The notes under the pieces are model-generated. The model was given only the letters and a program-made list of their open reading frames with translations, was not told the origin of the DNA and made no database searches. A DNA stretch of 24,051 nucleotides from Nitrospira sp. UBA5698 (lineage in GTDB: Bacteria > Nitrospirota > Nitrospiria > Nitrospirales > Nitrospiraceae). Made by a program: the position numbers and the translations under genes. Within the stretch, counting starts at the first letter, position 1, and every line of letters begins with the position of its first letter. Positions 14,948-22,959 of the stretch are shown here, in pieces. The stretch spans positions 1 to 24,051 of the forward strand of contig DIHK01000050.1 of assembly GCA_002420115.1 (NCBI GenBank), read 5' to 3'.

Positions 14948-16378
14948 ATGAAGATGCGGTTACTCCTCGGGACTCTTTCAATTCTGGCGCTGTCGGTCAC
15001 CCCGGTCTTCGCGGAAGAGAGCCTTGAGGAACGAGTGAAAAGACTCGAAGAAGCGTTACAAAAAGCGCAGGAACGTGAATCGCGTACGATTCAAGATGAC
15101 AGTGCATCTCCGAAACAATACCCGGTACCGACCGGGCCAATGACCGATATTCGGGTCGGTCGCCCGGGAGAGGAAAACACTTCTCTCGGGTTTAGTTCTA
15201 CGGGGTCAGGAAAATTGATTTACGCGAAGCCATTCTTGAGCGCGCCCAAAGCCACGCTTGGCGGTTATGCGGACGTGATGTACAACATCCTATCTCGTCA
15301 AAACTTGGACAATCCCAGCCGCAATAGCTTCGGCCAGCAGCGCTTGGTCCCTTTCATCTATGCTGATATTACTGACCGCGTAAAATTTGCGGCGGAGATT
15401 GAAATTGAACGTGGTGGAACCAATTCGCCTCAGGGCGATGGCTCGATTCAGGTCGAGTTTGCACAACTGGACTATCTGGTCGACGAGCGAATCAATCTCC
15501 GAGGCGGCATTCTCCTCATGCCGGTCGGCAAGTTCAACCTGCTCCATGATTCGCCGTTAAACGATCTGGTCGATCGGCCAATGGTATCCAGACTCATTAT
15601 TCCAAGCACCTGGTTTGAGGCCGGCGCCGGTATTTACGGAACATTTTATCCGTCGGCGCTATCGAAGATCGATTATGAACTCTATGCAGTCAATGGCATG
15701 ACGCAAACTGCTGGGGCCATCACAGATTTAGGGATCCGCAGTGCGCGTGGAAGCGTATCCCGAGATCGTGACGACAGCAAGGCCATCGTCGGTCGTTTGG
15801 CTTTTAGTCCCATGTTGGGTATTGAAATCGCCGGATCTGGATATCACGGGCAATATAAGCCCTCAACAGCTACAGTTGGTTCGGGGAATATCGACATCTT
15901 TGCGGTAGACTGGACCCTGCAACGTGGCCCGTTCGAGCTCATCGGTGAAGCGGCATGGACCAGAATCAGCAACAACAATGCCACCGGTGTGACCGGCAAT
16001 GGAATCGGCCCCTCGGGCATGTTCGGCTACTACGTCCAGGGGAACTATCACTTTATGCCTGAACTCCTGAAACGACTGGCCCCCAGTCACTTCTCCGATG
16101 CCTCCACCTTCACGGCAACGGTACGCTGGGAGCAAATTGACACCGATACGGACAATCGCACGGTGGGAGGGGCAAATACCCTTGGCAATCGGCGAGAACT
16201 CGATCGGTTGACGGTTGGTCTCAATTTCAGACCCGTCGAAGACATGGTCTTCAAAATCAACTGGCAGCATAACGCGCAGAACGGCGCGGTGGGATTAACC
16301 CCTGCAGGAGATTTAGGTAACGCCAGCAGCCCGATGGATGGAGATGGATTCCTGTTCCAAGCAGCGACCTACTTCTAA
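14948..16378 (+). CDS. Outer-membrane porin with N-terminal coiled coil
   Basis: The 476-residue protein has a clear signal peptide (cleavage near VFA-EE at about 22/23), then a short heptad-like segment ESLEERVKRLEEALQKAQER, then a long run of alternating strands typical of a phosphate-selective (OprP/O-like) or related beta-barrel porin. It ends in aromatic ATYF, the usual C-terminal signal for barrel assembly. GGGAGG lies just before ATG 14948. The coiled coil may trimerise or tether to the cell wall. It heads the set lipoprotein, FMN-binding protein and membrane protein, so it may admit a substrate or metal for that redox module. The substrate is not identifiable. Confidence 0.85.
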   Translation: MKMRLLLGTLSILALSVTPVFAEESLEERVKRLEEALQKAQERESRTIQDDSASPKQYPVPTGPMTDIRVGRPGEENTSLGFSSTGSGKLIYAKPFLSAPKATLGGYADVMYNILSRQNLDNPSRNSFGQQRLVPFIYADITDRVKFAAEIEIERGGTNSPQGDGSIQVEFAQLDYLVDERINLRGGILLMPVGKFNLLHDSPLNDLVDRPMVSRLIIPSTWFEAGAGIYGTFYPSALSKIDYELYAVNGMTQTAGAITDLGIRSARGSVSRDRDDSKAIVGRLAFSPMLGIEIAGSGYHGQYKPSTATVGSGNIDIFAVDWTLQRGPFELIGEAAWTRISNNNATGVTGNGIGPSGMFGYYVQGNYHFMPELLKRLAPSHFSDASTFTATVRWEQIDTDTDNRTVGGANTLGNRRELDRLTVGLNFRPVEDMVFKINWQHNAQNGAVGLTPAGDLGNASSPMDGDGFLFQAATYF

Positions 16379-16388
16379 CTGTACAGCT

Positions 16389-16419
16389 AAGGAGGCTCCC
16401 CGCCGTCTCGGCGGGGAGC
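16389..16419 (+). promoter_or_regulatory. GC-rich hairpin before the lipoprotein gene
   Basis: GCTCCCCGCCG (16395-16405) and CGGCGGGGAGC (16409-16419) form a perfect 11-bp stem with a three-base loop and no U-tract. The AAGGAGG at 16389-16395 lies just upstream. The 3' arm contains GGGGAG, eight bases before ATG 16427. It may limit translation or stabilise the porin message. Confidence 0.6.
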
Positions 16420-16426
16420 TCATGAC

Positions 16427-16903
16427 ATGACAAAGTTTCTGCAGCGAATGAACCTGAGCATTTTCACGCTCCTCCTGGTTGGGAGCACGGGGGGTTGTGC
16501 CTTGATGACCAGCGGCATGGAACAACGGGCTACCACTTGTAACTATGACCAAGCCTGGGATGCAGCCATCGACGCTGTAAAGGATCGGTCTGCCGATACG
16601 AGCGATAAAGAGGCAGGAGTGATCGTCACGCACTGGCTCGAAATTCCGATGCCAGGGCGAAAGTACGGTGCGTTTCGACGGGAAATCCAAGACAGTAAAG
16701 ATCGATCTCGCCTCACGCTACGAGTGAAGCGGACGAACGACAGGACAAGAATCTTTTTTATCGAAGAACGGCAGAGCTGGGTCATGCGAGGAGGATCACG
16801 TCTCTTCGGCTGGGCTCCGACCGACCCATCCGTAGAAGTCATGCGGGACATACAAGATCGTCTTGATGCCAAGTTACAGGAACACGGATGTTCAGCCATC
16901 TAA
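16427..16903 (+). CDS. Small lipoprotein of unknown function
   Basis: The product has 158 residues with a lipoprotein signal and lipobox TGGC (Cys24). The mature part contains an alpha/beta domain with CNYDQAWDAAIDAVKDRS and charged strands (RSRLTLRVKRTNDRTRIFFIEERQ is a strong pair). I do not recognise the family; such small lipoproteins are often outer-membrane or periplasmic scaffolds. The last 16 bases overlap the start of the FMN-binding protein gene, so the two are translationally linked. Confidence 0.8.
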   Translation: MTKFLQRMNLSIFTLLLVGSTGGCALMTSGMEQRATTCNYDQAWDAAIDAVKDRSADTSDKEAGVIVTHWLEIPMPGRKYGAFRREIQDSKDRSRLTLRVKRTNDRTRIFFIEERQSWVMRGGSRLFGWAPTDPSVEVMRDIQDRLDAKLQEHGCSAI

Positions 16904-17577
16904 GAAGAACTTTTTCTGGATTCGCAATCGGAGCAGCACTCTGCCTCGCCACTCCTTTATCGGCTGTAGCTGAAAAGGTATGGGATAACGATCTGAAACG
17001 CTATCTGACTGAGGCGGAGTTGAATCATGCTGAAGTCTTCATGTCGGAAGATGAGGCCGTAAAGGTCATCCTCCCAAAGTCGCAACGTATTCGCAAGGAA
17101 GTCATCCAGCTCGACCAGGACAAGAAAGATCTGATCGAACAACGCATCGGATGGAAGTTCCCGGAACAAGCGTTCGAAGTCTATATCGGCGAAACGGGAG
17201 ATACGGTCGACGGCTATGCCATCGTCCACAACACCATTGGTAAACACAAGCATATGACCTACATGGTCGGTGTCGACGCCAAAGGGGCTTGCTCCGACGT
17301 TGAGCTATTGGTATTTCGTGAGGCCAGAGGAAGTGAAGTCGGGCGGAAGCGGTTCAACGTACAATATGAAGGCAAGACGGTCTTGGATCCAATCCGGATC
17401 AACAAAGATATCATCAACATCTCCGGCGCCACCATGTCCGTCCGTTCGATCAGCGCCGGTGTTAAGCGAGTGCTGGTCCTGGTCGACGAATTTTATCTGA
17501 AACCGGCTGGAATCGGCAGTGATACAGTAGCCTCCAAAAAGGATAAGGGATTCCTCCCGTCGATATTTGGTAATTAA
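16888..17577 (+). CDS. Periplasmic FMN-binding-domain protein
   Basis: The 229-residue protein has a signal peptide (hydrophobic 9-28, cleavage near AVA-EKVW) and an FMN_bind domain in its second half. The motif D-x4-SGAT (Asp174, Ser179-Thr182) resembles the ApbE acceptor site of NqrC and RnfG, in which the Thr receives FMN by phosphoester linkage; Thr182 is the predicted site. The N-terminal half (residues 30-110, LKRYLTEAELNHAEVFMSEDEAVK) is helical and unassigned. It starts inside the preceding lipoprotein gene and is followed by a membrane protein, so it probably passes electrons between the periplasm and that partner. ApbE is encoded nearby. Confidence 0.88.
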   Translation: MFSHLRRTFSGFAIGAALCLATPLSAVAEKVWDNDLKRYLTEAELNHAEVFMSEDEAVKVILPKSQRIRKEVIQLDQDKKDLIEQRIGWKFPEQAFEVYIGETGDTVDGYAIVHNTIGKHKHMTYMVGVDAKGACSDVELLVFREARGSEVGRKRFNVQYEGKTVLDPIRINKDIINISGATMSVRSISAGVKRVLVLVDEFYLKPAGIGSDTVASKKDKGFLPSIFGN

Positions 17578-17602
17578 TCACAGCGGACCCAGCGTCCCGA
17601 AC

Positions 17603-18121
17603 ATGCGAAACTTTAACCAGAAATTCAGGCTACGTGATTCAGATCGCCATATTCGCTTGCTGTACACATTGTTCTTGTTCCTGATGTTCGTCGGGTTCTG
17701 CTTCTCCTTTTTTTGGGCGCATAGCATGACTGGATTATCCCCACAAGGCATCGCCGAACACTATCGAGGATCCAATGCAACATTCGGAGAGCCGATGTCA
17801 TTTCGGGAGCTGGCTGAAATCACCCATTTTCATCTTTTCACCATGCCGGTCGTGTTCATGATTTTGATCCATGTGATGTACCTGACCAATACCAGCCATA
17901 CCCTCAAGGCCATCGTCACCTGGGCCGGCTTTGGCGGAGTCATTCTCGATCTGCTATCGCCCTGGCTCATCAGCTATGTGTCTCCCATCTTCGTCCTATC
18001 CATGCTCACGGGCGACATGCTGATGACCCTCAGCTTTCTGGTCATGATGGTTGTTCCTCTCTATGAAATGTGGGTACTCGGACAGCCGCTCATGGGAGGG
18101 AAACGACCACAAGAGTCGTAG
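17603..18121 (+). CDS. Histidine-containing four-helix membrane protein
   Basis: From ATG 17603 the product is 172 residues with about four membrane helices (18-40, 76-94, 104-127, 130-158). The second helix begins EITHFHLFTMP and contains His75, His77 and His90; the 13-15 residue spacing resembles heme-b ligand pairs in b-type cytochromes. This suggests a small cytochrome-b-like electron carrier, but a second axial pair is not obvious, so heme binding is inference. A TTG start at 17567 within the FMN gene end is also possible; neither start has a good ribosome-binding site. It ends before a strong terminator. Confidence 0.75.
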   Translation: MRNFNQKFRLRDSDRHIRLLYTLFLFLMFVGFCFSFFWAHSMTGLSPQGIAEHYRGSNATFGEPMSFRELAEITHFHLFTMPVVFMILIHVMYLTNTSHTLKAIVTWAGFGGVILDLLSPWLISYVSPIFVLSMLTGDMLMTLSFLVMMVVPLYEMWVLGQPLMGGKRPQES

Positions 18122-18168
18122 GTGAGTAGCACCAGAGTTCTTTCTGAGCGGCCAGCGGTTGTTCACCC

Positions 18169-18210
18169 AGAGCCCGAAATCACGCGAGTGGTTTCGGGCT
18201 CTTTGTTTTT
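18169..18210 (+). terminator. Intrinsic terminator after the flavin/membrane operon
   Basis: AGAGCCCGAAA (18169-18179) pairs with TTTCGGGCTCT (18192-18202) in an 11-bp stem, with a nested CAC-GCGA-GTG in the loop, followed by TTGTTTTT. The HD-GYP ribosome-binding site GGAGG (18214-18218) begins immediately after. Confidence 0.85.
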
Positions 18211-18225
18211 CAGGGAGGTAGCGCC

Positions 18226-18918
18226 ATGCAGGTCCACCGTCTCGATCAGGTCCAGCCTGCCGTCTTGGGGATTCAAGGCATGCTCAAGAAGATCGATCGC
18301 CTCTCCATTTCTTCTGCGTCACAACGCGATCTGGAGAGCATTTTGGTCCGGCAAGTGACAAGGGAGTTGGATCGGCTTCTGCCCTGGCAAGCAGGCCATG
18401 GCGAAGCCACTGCAGTCAGTGCCGTTCATATTGGACAGGCAATGGGACTGGATGACGAACCACTACACCAGCTCGAGTTAGCCGCCTTACTCCACGATAT
18501 TGGTCTGCTGATGCTCCCGCCTCATCTGCAAACAGGACGAGAATCGCCGGACACAGAGTCCTACACCACCATTCAGAATCATCCTCGCCTTGGATCGATT
18601 TTGCTTGAGCCCTTTCCGTTCCTTCGTGAAGTCACCGTCATGATCGCGCATCACCATGAACGATGGGATGGATCAGGTTACCCCTACGGGCTCAGGAGAG
18701 AATTCATCCCTTTGGGAGCAAGAATTCTGGCCGTCGCCGATGCTTTTTCAGCGATTCACGTTCCACATACTCATGATCAATTCAGACGCGATCACGTCGC
18801 GCTCCGCATCCTACAGGTATCCGCAGGCACTCAGTTTGATCCACTTGTCGTCAAGACTTTGGTCGAGTGCTGTTCGGAAATGCACCGCGCACCTCTAAGA
18901 GAACAACGCCACGAGTAA
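18226..18918 (+). CDS. HD-GYP-like phosphodiesterase domain protein
   Basis: The 230-residue protein consists mostly of an HD-GYP domain, the family that hydrolyses cyclic di-GMP. Visible motifs are LLHDIG (88-93, His90-Asp91), HHHERWDGSGYP (142-153) with the GYP motif, and ILAVADAF (167-174). The usual HDxGK is HDIGL here, so the lysine of the signature is missing, which could weaken or change activity. His58 in AGHGEAT may be the N-terminal metal ligand. No sensor or receiver domain is attached. GGAGG precedes ATG 18226. It starts just after the terminator, so it needs its own promoter, which I do not see. Confidence 0.85.
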   Translation: MQVHRLDQVQPAVLGIQGMLKKIDRLSISSASQRDLESILVRQVTRELDRLLPWQAGHGEATAVSAVHIGQAMGLDDEPLHQLELAALLHDIGLLMLPPHLQTGRESPDTESYTTIQNHPRLGSILLEPFPFLREVTVMIAHHHERWDGSGYPYGLRREFIPLGARILAVADAFSAIHVPHTHDQFRRDHVALRILQVSAGTQFDPLVVKTLVECCSEMHRAPLREQRHE

Positions 18919-18921
18919 CCC

Positions 18922-19014
18922 AGCCGGCGTACCACCGACGCCGGCTTCAAAGTGGGAGGCCCCACCCCTCCCACTTGACCAGGCAAGGGTCCTCGCCTCC
19001 CGAGGGCCCTTGCC
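18922..19014. repeat. Cluster of three consecutive hairpins
   Basis: Three inverted repeats lie end to end in the gap between the HD-GYP and cytochrome genes. The first is AGCCGGCGT/ACGCCGGCT (18922-18946, 9 bp). The second is AAGTGGGAGG/CCTCCCACTT (18950-18976, 10 bp). The third is a 14-bp stem with one G-T mismatch (18982-18995 with 19001-19014). None has a T-tract on either strand, so they are not classic terminators. Confidence 0.6.
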
Positions 19015-19107
19015 GCCCATAGAGCGAACTACGATGAACCTGAGATGGATCAAGCGAGTCAACTCGGCACAGCTGAAAGGGTGTTGATCATACGAAGGAA
19101 ACACGCC

Positions 19108-20847
19108 ATGAAGCATGCTCGAACATCACGTCAGCCACAGACGGGAGTAGCACTCTTCCTCATAATCATCTGTTCTATCGGAATCGTCTCCTGCTCAAGT
19201 CGCGATGAGCCAGCACCGACGCCGCCCACCGCCACAGGAACAACGGGAGCTGAGAAATCCGTCGGCGAACGGTTGTTCCTCGAAACACGGTTCGCGCAAG
19301 CGTTTAAAGCGTCGCTGGACAGCGGCGGTAATATCAACGATCCGAATATCGATGACCCCGTCGTCGATACCGTCAAAACGATTGGTGCACCGATCGCTCC
19401 AGGTCCGTTCAAGGGCCTCTCCATGAATTGCCGGGCTTGTCACTTGGTCGACGATGTACTGGAGGCACCGGGAGGCGGCATGCGGAGTTACACCGACTTT
19501 GCACGGCGCAGCCCCATCCCCGCCCGGGCGGACGGCAAAACTGTTGCCGTCCGCAATTCCCCGCCGCTCGTCAACTCTGCGCTCGACCGCCCAGGCGGCG
19601 TCCTGTTCCACTTCGACGCCGAGTTCAACTCAATGGAAGAGCTGGTGGCCGCCACGTTCACCGGTAGAAACTTCGGATGGCTACCAGGCGAACGTGCACA
19701 GGCCATCGCACACATCGCCCGCGTGGTCCGGTCCGATGACGGCACGGGAGATCTAGCCAAGGAATTCGATGGAACGCCCTTTCAAGTGCTCTTCGGAGGA
19801 ACCGATGCCTCCATACCTGAAGAATTCAGGCTCACGGCAAAGTTTCGGGTGGCAGTTGATTCGGCCTCGGACCAGCAAGTGTTCGATGCGGTCGTGAAGG
19901 TCGTTACCGCCTATGTCAACGGCCTGCTCTTTTCACAGACCGAAGATGGTGGTGCGCCGATCCGCTCCCCGTTTGATGTGTTTCTGGAGGCCAACGGATT
20001 TCCTCACGCCCCAGATTCCAACGAATCTCCATTCGACTACAGCAGGCGCCTTCTGCAACTGGTCAAAGCCCGTGAATCGGCAGGGACTCTTCAATTTGTC
20101 ACCTCAAACCCCAATCGAATGGACGGGCAGTTCCAATTTCATACGCAGCCGTTCTCATTTGGAACACAAGAATTGGCTGGGTTAAAAATGTTCCTGACCG
20201 AGCCGGCAGCGCTACCTGCTTTGCCGACTGAATTGGCGACCGGAACAATCGGAAACTGCATTGCCTGCCATGCCGCGCCGAACTTCACCGATTTCAAAGC
20301 TCACAATACGGGAACGACTCAGAAGGAATATGATTCGATTCCCGGCCATGGCAGCGGCGCCTTCATGAACTTGGCCATTCCCAGCCTTGACTCACGAACA
20401 GCCGACGATTTACCGGCAACCGAACAATATCCGACAGCCAGCGAACGATTCCGGGCCGTTCCCTCATCCGGAACAACCTTGACTGACCTGGGCTTGTGGA
20501 ACGTCTTCGCCAATCCTGACATGCCAACGCCTCAGTCCAAGATCCGAACCGTTCTCTGCGACGAAGAGCAACCCTGTTCAACTTCTCAACGCGAGCTTTT
20601 AGATCGAGCACTCGCTCGATTTAAGACTCCCGGTCTTCGCGACCTGGGCCACTCAGCTCCGTTTATGCATAACGGACAATTCGATACGCTCGATGAGATT
20701 CTGGAGTTTTATCGCGAGATGTCAGACCTCGCACGTAAAGGAATACTCCGCAATGGGGCCGCCCAACTTCGAGGGATTGCGTTGCGACAGAACGATATCG
20801 CTCCGCTGGCTGCCTTCCTGAAGGCCCTGAATGAGGATTATCAATAG
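19108..20847 (+). CDS. Di-heme cytochrome c lipoprotein (MauG/peroxidase-like)
   Basis: The 579-residue protein has a lipoprotein signal with lipobox IVSC (Cys29) and two heme c sites, CRACH (108-112) and CIACH (384-388). Late motifs such as SAPFMHNGQFDTLDEILEFY match the cytochrome c peroxidase / MauG family. It is longer than ordinary peroxidases (about 320-350), with a long inter-heme region. The role is probably peroxide reduction or oxidation of a small substrate outside the inner membrane; exact function cannot be told. I chose ATG 19108, preceded by GAAGGA, since the upstream ATG at 19045 would add 21 residues unlike a signal peptide. Confidence 0.88.
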   Translation: MKHARTSRQPQTGVALFLIIICSIGIVSCSSRDEPAPTPPTATGTTGAEKSVGERLFLETRFAQAFKASLDSGGNINDPNIDDPVVDTVKTIGAPIAPGPFKGLSMNCRACHLVDDVLEAPGGGMRSYTDFARRSPIPARADGKTVAVRNSPPLVNSALDRPGGVLFHFDAEFNSMEELVAATFTGRNFGWLPGERAQAIAHIARVVRSDDGTGDLAKEFDGTPFQVLFGGTDASIPEEFRLTAKFRVAVDSASDQQVFDAVVKVVTAYVNGLLFSQTEDGGAPIRSPFDVFLEANGFPHAPDSNESPFDYSRRLLQLVKARESAGTLQFVTSNPNRMDGQFQFHTQPFSFGTQELAGLKMFLTEPAALPALPTELATGTIGNCIACHAAPNFTDFKAHNTGTTQKEYDSIPGHGSGAFMNLAIPSLDSRTADDLPATEQYPTASERFRAVPSSGTTLTDLGLWNVFANPDMPTPQSKIRTVLCDEEQPCSTSQRELLDRALARFKTPGLRDLGHSAPFMHNGQFDTLDEILEFYREMSDLARKGILRNGAAQLRGIALRQNDIAPLAAFLKALNEDYQ

Positions 20848-20898
20848 ACACAGGAACTCACTCTTGTACGAATTTCCACCATGGAGACAGGTGAATTG

Positions 20899-21096
20899 AT
20901 GGCACCTTTTCCCTCGCGACAAGCAACGCTCTTGATCTGCCTGCATTGTCACAAGCCGATCGCCCATCGAAACCCTCAGCTTTGGTGCATCAAGTGTCGA
21001 TGCGCCAAGCGCCGACGGGGGCAGACTCGAGGTCTCGTACAGTCGATGCAGACACGCCGACTGAAAGCCTGGTTGAGGCGGTTCCCGGACTCATGA
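20899..21096 (+). CDS. Putative zinc-ribbon small protein
   Basis: From ATG 20899 (or ATG 20881) the frame encodes 65 or 71 residues with ICLHCHKPIAH followed by WCIKCRCAKRR, that is CxxC...CxxC, and a very basic C-terminal half. It resembles a decayed or divergent Com-like zinc finger such as the one at 14640. GGAGACAGGTGA lies before 20899. Another frame is open across the same bases, so the assignment is tentative. It is 51 bases after the cytochrome gene. Confidence 0.35.
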   Translation: MAPFPSRQATLLICLHCHKPIAHRNPQLWCIKCRCAKRRRGQTRGLVQSMQTRRLKAWLRRFPDS

Positions 21097-21274
21097 TTGG
21101 TTCTGTCCACGTCGAACAGATGGCGAGTTTGGAATTGGCGTCTCTCCTCTTTCTGATTCTGTACTGAAGCACGCTCGCTATAGAAATTTAGCGCAAGAGG
21201 GGAGGGAACAGTGAAACACGGATAATCAATCAACTTCCTAATCGACACAGACGCGGCCAAAGGACTGAGCGTCC

Positions 21275-21316
21275 AGAGCCCATGGTTGTCCAGCAGCCAT
21301 GGGCTCTGTGTTTTTT
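21275..21316 (+). terminator. Intrinsic terminator upstream of the delta-60 gene
   Basis: AGAGCCCATGG (21275-21285) pairs perfectly with CCATGGGCTCT (21297-21307) and is followed by GTGTTTTTT. It most likely ends the transcript from the cytochrome region. Confidence 0.8.
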
Positions 21317-21522
21317 GGAGCATGTGTCCACCGATGTGCATGCCAAGGGGTCCCGCAATTGCGACACACGGACCATTCAAGAAAGGAGCCTGCAGCCATG
21401 ACAGACTGACACCTAGACCGACAAGCTCTCCGACACAGTCGAATAGCGCAAGAATTAGACACATTGTTCATTTTTACCGTCATGTGTTCATGAGAACACT
21501 CACTTATTTGAAGAGGGATGTC

Positions 21523-22959
21523 ATGAAATCAAAATCTGAACAACCATGTTTGTATCGTTATCTCCGCTCCATTCCTGGGCTACTGTTAGTCAGTTTTGCT
21601 TTTACCATCACGGGATGCAGCGGCAACGAGGTATCTCCAACTTCCAACACAGCAGTGCCTGCGACACTGAACAGCGACATCCTGTCGGTACCACTCTCAG
21701 CGACGGAAACGGACCGCTTCCTCGCAGTCACCGCGACGATTGAGAATCAGTATTACGCAGCAGGTTTTACCACGGTCGCCAATGATAGTCAGATGACGGT
21801 TGCACGCTTTGGTGTGACCGGCGGTCTGGATACCTCTTTCGGATCAAACGGTATCACGACCGTTAATGTGGCCGTGGGTACGGGAAAAACAGCTGAGCTA
21901 GCGCGGTCCATTGTCGTCCAGTCTGATGGAAAAATCGTGATTGCCGGTCCGATCGAGCATGATACAGCAGCCGCCGGAGACGCGGCACGCGATACGGACA
22001 TCGCTGTGGTTCGCCTTGAAGCTACGGGACAGTTGGATCAGACATTCGGCAACAAGGGTATCACCCGCCTCGACCTGAGCACGGGAAAGATCGCCGGTAC
22101 GGCTTTTCGAGGGGATACTGCCTGGGGATTAACATTATTGCCGGGAGACAAGCTATTGCTCATCGGAGGGAAAGCAGCCGACGGAGCGGACCGATCCGAT
22201 TCCGATTATGCCGTCCTGAAATTGACTGCGAACGGCACGAGGGACAACACATTCGGCACGAACGGACTTGTCACTCTGGATATCGGTAAGGGAAACGATA
22301 ACCCCCGCACCGCACTCGTGCAGCCTGATGGGAAAATCGTGGTTAGTGGTCATACCTCTGACGCTGGTGTGGTAACCACTGTCCTCTTCCGGCTACTTTC
22401 CGATGGCCAATTCGACACCAGCTTCGGTCGAGATGGAGTGGTGAATGTGGCCCTACTCCCATTTGTTGCAGAAGCCTACGATGTGGCCTTACAGGGGACA
22501 AACTTGGTGATTGCCGGCTATGGACGAGATACGTCAGCCGGAACGGTTGATATCATCAGCGCAAGATTTTTGTCTGACGGCACATGGGATAAATCGTATG
22601 GGGACGCAGGTCTAACCACAATCGATGTTACCGGCCAAGACGACCGAAGCCGAACCGTGAGAGTTCTGCCGGACCAGCGCGTATTAATCGTGGGACAAGG
22701 AAAACAAACTGCCACCACTCAAGACGGAGTGGTGGTCTTGCTCACACCCAGCGGCCAGCGGGAGACAAAACTCAATGGCAACGGCGTAGCACTCATTGAT
22801 TTAGGCGGTTCGAACGATGCCCTCTTCGGACTCGCTTTGTCCCCAGATCTAACAACTGCAGTTGCAGTCGGTTGGGAGGGGGTTATAAGCACTGACAGCA
22901 ATCCAACAAACAACGACGATGCCCGAGTCGTCCGTTTTTCGCTCTCATTCCCATCGTAA
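21523..22959 (+). CDS. Delta-60 repeat lipoprotein
   Basis: The 478-residue protein has a lipoprotein signal (lipobox ITGC, Cys32) and then repeated units of about 60-70 residues. The recurring pattern is LDxSFGxxGxxxx: LDTSFGSNGITT, LDQTFGNKGITR, DNTFGTNGLVT, DTSFGRDGVV and WDKSYGDAGLTT, interleaved with PDGKIVVSG-like strands. This is the delta-60 (bacterial beta-propeller-like) repeat, seen in exported proteins. The function is unknown; binding or structural roles are usual. ATG 21523 is chosen because GAGGG precedes it and the signal peptide starts there; the frame is open upstream through the terminator. Confidence 0.87.
   Translation: MKSKSEQPCLYRYLRSIPGLLLVSFAFTITGCSGNEVSPTSNTAVPATLNSDILSVPLSATETDRFLAVTATIENQYYAAGFTTVANDSQMTVARFGVTGGLDTSFGSNGITTVNVAVGTGKTAELARSIVVQSDGKIVIAGPIEHDTAAAGDAARDTDIAVVRLEATGQLDQTFGNKGITRLDLSTGKIAGTAFRGDTAWGLTLLPGDKLLLIGGKAADGADRSDSDYAVLKLTANGTRDNTFGTNGLVTLDIGKGNDNPRTALVQPDGKIVVSGHTSDAGVVTTVLFRLLSDGQFDTSFGRDGVVNVALLPFVAEAYDVALQGTNLVIAGYGRDTSAGTVDIISARFLSDGTWDKSYGDAGLTTIDVTGQDDRSRTVRVLPDQRVLIVGQGKQTATTQDGVVVLLTPSGQRETKLNGNGVALIDLGGSNDALFGLALSPDLTTAVAVGWEGVISTDSNPTNNDDARVVRFSLSFPS

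Noticed and set aside
20946..21167. Alternative frame over the putative zinc-ribbon ORF
   Set aside because: It has no motif and no ribosome-binding site; the CxxC frame is slightly better supported.
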